From Jannaschia sp. Os4 (lineage in GTDB: Bacteria; Pseudomonadota; Alphaproteobacteria; Rhodobacterales; Rhodobacteraceae), in contig NZ_JAFCAR010000005.1 in assembly GCF_016820245.1 (NCBI RefSeq), forward strand, positions 434,001 through 498,000: a stretch of DNA of 64,000 bases, given 5' to 3'. Positions 60,938 to 64,000 of the stretch are shown here, piece by piece; within the stretch, counting starts at the first letter, position 1, and each line of letters opens with the position of its first letter. A program made the position numbers and the translations under genes. The notes beneath the pieces are model-generated. The model had not been told where the DNA came from and did not search any database. It saw only the letters and a list, made by a program, of their open reading frames with translations.

Positions 60938-61576
60938 TCAGGGCGCGGCGAGCAGGGCGTGGACGGCGCGGCGGAGCGCGTCGCCGGGCCAGTCGGCGGG
61001 GGCGAGGGCGTCGGGCAGGTCGGGGGCGCGCAGCACGAGGCGGCGCCAGTCGTGGAGGACGAGGAGGCGGTGCGTCTCGGGCGGGGAGTCGGGCGGCGCG
61101 GCGGCGCGGGCGAGGAGGGCCTTCGCGTCCCGGCGGAGGGGCCGGGGCCAGAGGGACGCGGCCTGCGCGGGGGTCAGGCGCAGGTCGGTGCCGGTGAGGC
61201 CGGGCGTGGCCGCCGGGCGCGGGCCGCGGGCCACGTGGAGGCCGGGGGCGAGGGTGGCCGCGCCGGGCGGCGGCGCCTCGGTGAGGGCGAGGTGGAGCGG
61301 GCCGGGGGCGGGCGCGGGGCCGTAGATGCGGGGGGCGGCGGCGCGGGTCTGGGCAAGGGCGGAGGCGGAGAGGCGGTGGAGCGAGGCGCGCCCGTCGCGG
61401 GTCGTCTCGATCCAGCCGTCGGCGCGGAGGCGGTGCAGCGCGGTGCGGATGGCCTGCGGGGTGATCCCGGCGGGCTCCAGCGCGGCGGCGATGTCCTGGC
61501 CGGACACGGCGGAGCCGTCGTGGCGGGTGCGGTCGCCGAGGAGCGTGACGATCAGGGACCAAGTGCGCTGGGCCAT
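60938..61576 (-). CDS. Short PaaX-like transcriptional regulator
   Basis: A 212-residue protein. Its N-terminus (WSLIVTLLGDRTRHDGSAVSGQDIAAALEPAGITPQAIRTALHRLRADGWIETTRDGR) matches the winged-helix part of PaaX, the phenylacetyl-CoA-responsive repressor. Classical PaaX has about 300 residues; the C-terminal effector part here is shorter and rich in Ala, Pro and Arg. The ATG at 61576 is used; an upstream in-frame start at 61618 is possible. It is next to paaZ on the same strand and probably regulates it. Confidence 0.78.
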   Translation of the reverse strand: MAQRTWSLIVTLLGDRTRHDGSAVSGQDIAAALEPAGITPQAIRTALHRLRADGWIETTRDGRASLHRLSASALAQTRAAAPRIYGPAPAPGPLHLALTEAPPPGAATLAPGLHVARGPRPAATPGLTGTDLRLTPAQAASLWPRPLRRDAKALLARAAAPPDSPPETHRLLVLHDWRRLVLRAPDLPDALAPADWPGDALRRAVHALLAAP

Positions 61577-61661
61577 GCGGGGATGAGGGGCGAGTCGCGC
61601 GGCGGGAGCAAGGGGCACGGGGTCGCGGTCCGCCGACCGGCTCGGGGACCGGCCCCGCGGG

Positions 61662-63689
61662 TCAGTATCGCACCATCGTCATCAGCTCGTAGGTCGCGAC
61701 CGCGTCGCCCTCGGCATCCGTCATCTCCACGTCCCAGCGGACCTCGCCGTAGTCGTCGGTGCGGCGGGTCTTGCGGGCGACGGTGAGGCGGACGGAGACG
61801 GGGGTGCCGGGCTCGACCGGCTTGAGGAAGCGCAGGCGGTCGAGGCCGGTGTTGGCGAGGACCGGCCCCTCGACGGGATCGACGAACAGGCCCGCCGCGA
61901 AGGAGAGCAGCAGGTAGCCGTGGGCCACGCGGCCGGGGAAGAACGGGTTCCGGGCCGCCGCCTCGGCGTCCATGTGGGCGTAGAAGGTGTCGCCGGTGAA
62001 GTGGGCGAAGGTCTCGATGTCGTCGAGCGTGACGGTGCGGGGGCCGGCGTGGTGGGTCTCGCCGATCGCCATCTCGCCGTAGCGCTTGCGGAACGGATGC
62101 ACGTCGGCGGCGGGCGTGGGCGCGCCGGGAAGGTGGCGGGCGGTCAGCGCGGAGAGCATCCGGGGGCTGCCCTGCACGGCCGTGCGCTGCATGAAGTGGA
62201 GGACGGCGCGGATGCCGCCCAGCTCCTCGCCGCCGCCCGCGCGGCCGGGGCCGCCGTGGACGAGGTGGGGCATCGGCGCGCCGTGGCCCGTCGCCTCGGG
62301 GGCGGAGTCGCGGTCGACGGAGTAGATGCGCCCGTTCCACGGGGCCACGCCGCGCACCACCGCGCCCAGCACGTCCGGGTCATGGGTGACGAGCGAGGTC
62401 ACGAGGCTGCCGCCGCCGCGGTTGGCAAGGGCGATGGCGTGGTCGAGGTCGCGGTAGGGGAGGATCGTGGAGACGGGGCCGAACGCCTCGGTGTCGTGGA
62501 CGCGCGAGGCGGCGTCGGCGTCCTTGGTCCGCAGCAGGAGGGGCGGGAGGAACGCGCCCGCCTCGGCGTCCGCGCCCGCGACGGCGAAGCCCTCGGTCGC
62601 GCCGTGGACGAGGTCGGCCTCGGCGCGGAGCGTGGCGACCTTCTCCAGCACGTTGGCGCGCTGGGCCTGCGAGACGAGGGCGCCCATGCGCGTGCCCTCG
62701 GCGCGGGGGTCGCCGACGGTGACCTCCGCGAGTCGGGCGGACAGCGCCTCCTGCAGGGCGTCGGCATGGGCCGCGGGCACGATGAGGCGCCGGGTGGCGG
62801 TGCATTTCTGGCCCGCCTTGGCGGTCATCTCGCGCGCGGCCTCCTTCACGTAGAGGTCGAACTCGGGCGTGCCGGGGCCCGCGTCCGGGCCGAGGAGCGA
62901 GGCGTTGAGGCTGTCCTGCTCGGCGGTGAAGCGGACGGCGTTGCGGAGCAGGTTGGCGTTGGCGCGCAGGTGCAGCGCGGTGGCCGCCGAGCCGGTGAAC
63001 GTCACGACGTCCTGGCAGCCGAGGCGGTCGAGCGTGTCGCCGAGGCCGCCCGCGACCATCTGGAGCGCGCCGGGCGGCAGGAGGCCCGATTCGTGGATCA
63101 GCCGGACGCAGAGCTCGGTCACCTGCGCCGTCGCCGTCGCGGGCTTCACGATGGCGGGCATCCCCGCGAGCAGTGTGGGGGCCAGCTTCTCCAGCATCCC
63201 CCAGACGGGGAAGTTGAAGGCGTTGATGTGGACCGCCGCGCCCGTGAGCGGGGTGCAGACGTGGAGGCCGCCGAAGGCGCCGGTGCGGCCCAGCGGCTCC
63301 CACCCGCCGTCGACGTGGAGGTCGTGGTCCGGCATCTCGCGCCGCCCCTTGGAGGCGAAGACGAGCATGGTGCCGATGCCGCCGTCCACGTCGATCCTGT
63401 GGTCCGCGAGCGTTCCGCCGGTGGCGTAGGACGCCTCGTAGAGGGCGTCGCGGTGGCCCCGCAGGTGGAGGGCCACGGCCTTCACCATGCGGGTGCGGTC
63501 GTGCAGGCCCATTGCGCGCAGCGCGGGGCCGCCCGTGCCGCGGGCGTGGGCGAGCATGGCATCCACGTCGAGCGGGCCGCCCGCGCGCCCGATCTGCGCG
63601 CCGGTCACCGCGTCGTGGACGGGGCGGGCCTCGGGGCCGGGGTCGATCCAGCGGTCCGCGATCAGGGAGCGGATGGGATGCACGGTCAT
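61662..63689 (-). CDS. paaZ: Phenylacetate-degradation bifunctional ring-opening enzyme PaaZ
   Basis: A 675-residue fusion. The N-terminal aldehyde-dehydrogenase part has VTFTGSAATALHL near residue 230, the general-base Glu in FTAEQDSLN near 255, and the catalytic Cys in AGQKCTATRRLIVPA near 295. The C-terminal MaoC-type hydratase part has TFAHFTGDTFYAHMDAEAA near 560 with the catalytic Asp-His pair and GRVAHGYLLLSFAAGLF. PaaZ opens the oxepin-CoA ring and oxidises the aldehyde formed. GAAGGAGACGCC precedes the ATG at 63689. Divergent from paaI. Confidence 0.96.
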   Translation of the reverse strand: MTVHPIRSLIADRWIDPGPEARPVHDAVTGAQIGRAGGPLDVDAMLAHARGTGGPALRAMGLHDRTRMVKAVALHLRGHRDALYEASYATGGTLADHRIDVDGGIGTMLVFASKGRREMPDHDLHVDGGWEPLGRTGAFGGLHVCTPLTGAAVHINAFNFPVWGMLEKLAPTLLAGMPAIVKPATATAQVTELCVRLIHESGLLPPGALQMVAGGLGDTLDRLGCQDVVTFTGSAATALHLRANANLLRNAVRFTAEQDSLNASLLGPDAGPGTPEFDLYVKEAAREMTAKAGQKCTATRRLIVPAAHADALQEALSARLAEVTVGDPRAEGTRMGALVSQAQRANVLEKVATLRAEADLVHGATEGFAVAGADAEAGAFLPPLLLRTKDADAASRVHDTEAFGPVSTILPYRDLDHAIALANRGGGSLVTSLVTHDPDVLGAVVRGVAPWNGRIYSVDRDSAPEATGHGAPMPHLVHGGPGRAGGGEELGGIRAVLHFMQRTAVQGSPRMLSALTARHLPGAPTPAADVHPFRKRYGEMAIGETHHAGPRTVTLDDIETFAHFTGDTFYAHMDAEAAARNPFFPGRVAHGYLLLSFAAGLFVDPVEGPVLANTGLDRLRFLKPVEPGTPVSVRLTVARKTRRTDDYGEVRWDVEMTDAEGDAVATYELMTMVRY

Positions 63690-63749
63690 GGGCGTCTCCT
63701 TCGGGTCGGAGGTTGACCGGGCGGCGCGGGGGCCGCAACCGTGCGCGCC

Positions 63750-64000
63750 ATGGACGAGGGGCGCACACGGGCGGAGCGGTCGGCGCGGGCGATGCTGTCG
63801 CGCGACGCGGCGTCGGCGTGGATGGGGTTCGAGCTGGTCTCGGTCGGCGAGGGCGCGGCGACGGTCCGCCTCGTGGTCGAGGCGCATCACTGCAACGGGC
63901 ACGGGACCTGCCACGGGGGCGTGATCTTCGCGCTGGCGGACACGGGTTTCGCGGTGGCTTGCAACTCGCGCAACCAAGCGACGGTGGCGATGCACGCGAC
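63750..64000 (+). CDS. paaI: PaaI-type hydroxyphenylacetyl-CoA thioesterase, N-terminal part
   Basis: The first 83 codons of a hotdog-fold thioesterase that runs off the right end. MLSRDAASAWMGFELVSVGEGAATVRL is followed by the catalytic-region motif NGHGTCHGGVIFALADTGFAVACNSRNQATVAMH, typical of PaaI. PaaI releases CoA from dead-end phenylacetate intermediates. The ATG at 63750 has no obvious ribosome binding site. It is divergent from paaZ, with 60 bases between that may hold a PaaX site. Confidence 0.9.
   Translation, partial: MDEGRTRAERSARAMLSRDAASAWMGFELVSVGEGAATVRLVVEAHHCNGHGTCHGGVIFALADTGFAVACNSRNQATVAMHA

Overview
The window is GC-rich, densely coded DNA of the kind found in marine and soil Rhodobacteraceae (Alphaproteobacteria, roseobacter/Rhodobacter group). 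The evidence is family content and arrangement: a TRAP transporter with sugar-acid enzymes, a betaine-type homocysteine methyltransferase with a corrinoid protein, a tesA gene divergent from an ABC exporter pair, nrdR-ribD, dnaG-rpoD, DUF4453, DUF6552 and HlyU proteins, and an alphaproteobacterial-type LexA box. No rRNA, tRNA, CRISPR array or prophage was recognised. The species cannot be named from the sequence alone.

Layout. 1-2100: the end of a metZ-like gene, then four tandem paralogous Flp-like mini-pilin genes, each followed by a hairpin. 2250-5260: folE2, then a rhodanese/ChrB-like gene overlapping chrA. 5300-9800: an SDR, a DUF4112 protein, an EEP-family phosphodiesterase and two multi-pass membrane proteins (YihY/BrkB and AI-2E). 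9840-13720: an FtsX-like permease and its ATPase, divergent from a TesA-type esterase whose ATG overlaps the ATPase ATG. 13720-19250: an EF-hand protein, glpK, ribD-nrdR, a soluble chemoreceptor-like protein, YjbQ and HlyU. 19260-26410: rpoD, dnaG, and a TadG/TadE/TadE set that may belong to the same surface apparatus as the mini-pilins.

28060-50450 is a large carbohydrate-acid catabolic island. A leftward run of about 15 tightly packed, mostly overlapping genes encodes TRAP DctP, an enolase-superfamily enzyme, DctQ, DctM, a YbjN protein, UxaA, Gfo/Idh/MocA enzymes, a DUF4453 protein, a shikimate-dehydrogenase-like enzyme, a phytanoyl-CoA-type dioxygenase, a 3-hydroxyisobutyrate-dehydrogenase-like enzyme and EamA and LysE exporters. 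A GntR-family regulator is divergent from dctP. Beyond a convergent oxidoreductase, a rightward operon encodes an SDR resembling 2-keto-3-deoxy-L-fuconate dehydrogenase, a BrnT toxin-like protein with an unusual BrnA-like partner, an IlvD/Edd dehydratase, DUF6552, an FAH hydrolase, a D-2-hydroxyacid dehydrogenase and a second enolase-superfamily enzyme. The enzyme set fits import of a sugar acid or keto acid, dehydration, oxidation and hydrolytic cleavage to central metabolites. The exact substrate is not readable from the sequence.

50560-64000: a corrinoid protein, a radical SAM protein behind a perfect GTTC-N7-GTTC LexA box, a homocysteine methyltransferase, msrB, an OlsB-like acyltransferase, an ABC-F protein, an 11-bp tandem repeat, a lipoprotein, a REP-associated (RAYT) transposase flanked by and internally carrying REP inverted repeats, a visibly AT-rich membrane-protein gene that looks acquired, parE, and the start of a phenylacetate locus (paaX-like, paaZ, paaI). 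Most points worth a second look are the mini-pilin array, the catabolic island with its embedded toxin-like pair, the REP/RAYT segment, the LexA box and the 11-bp repeat.
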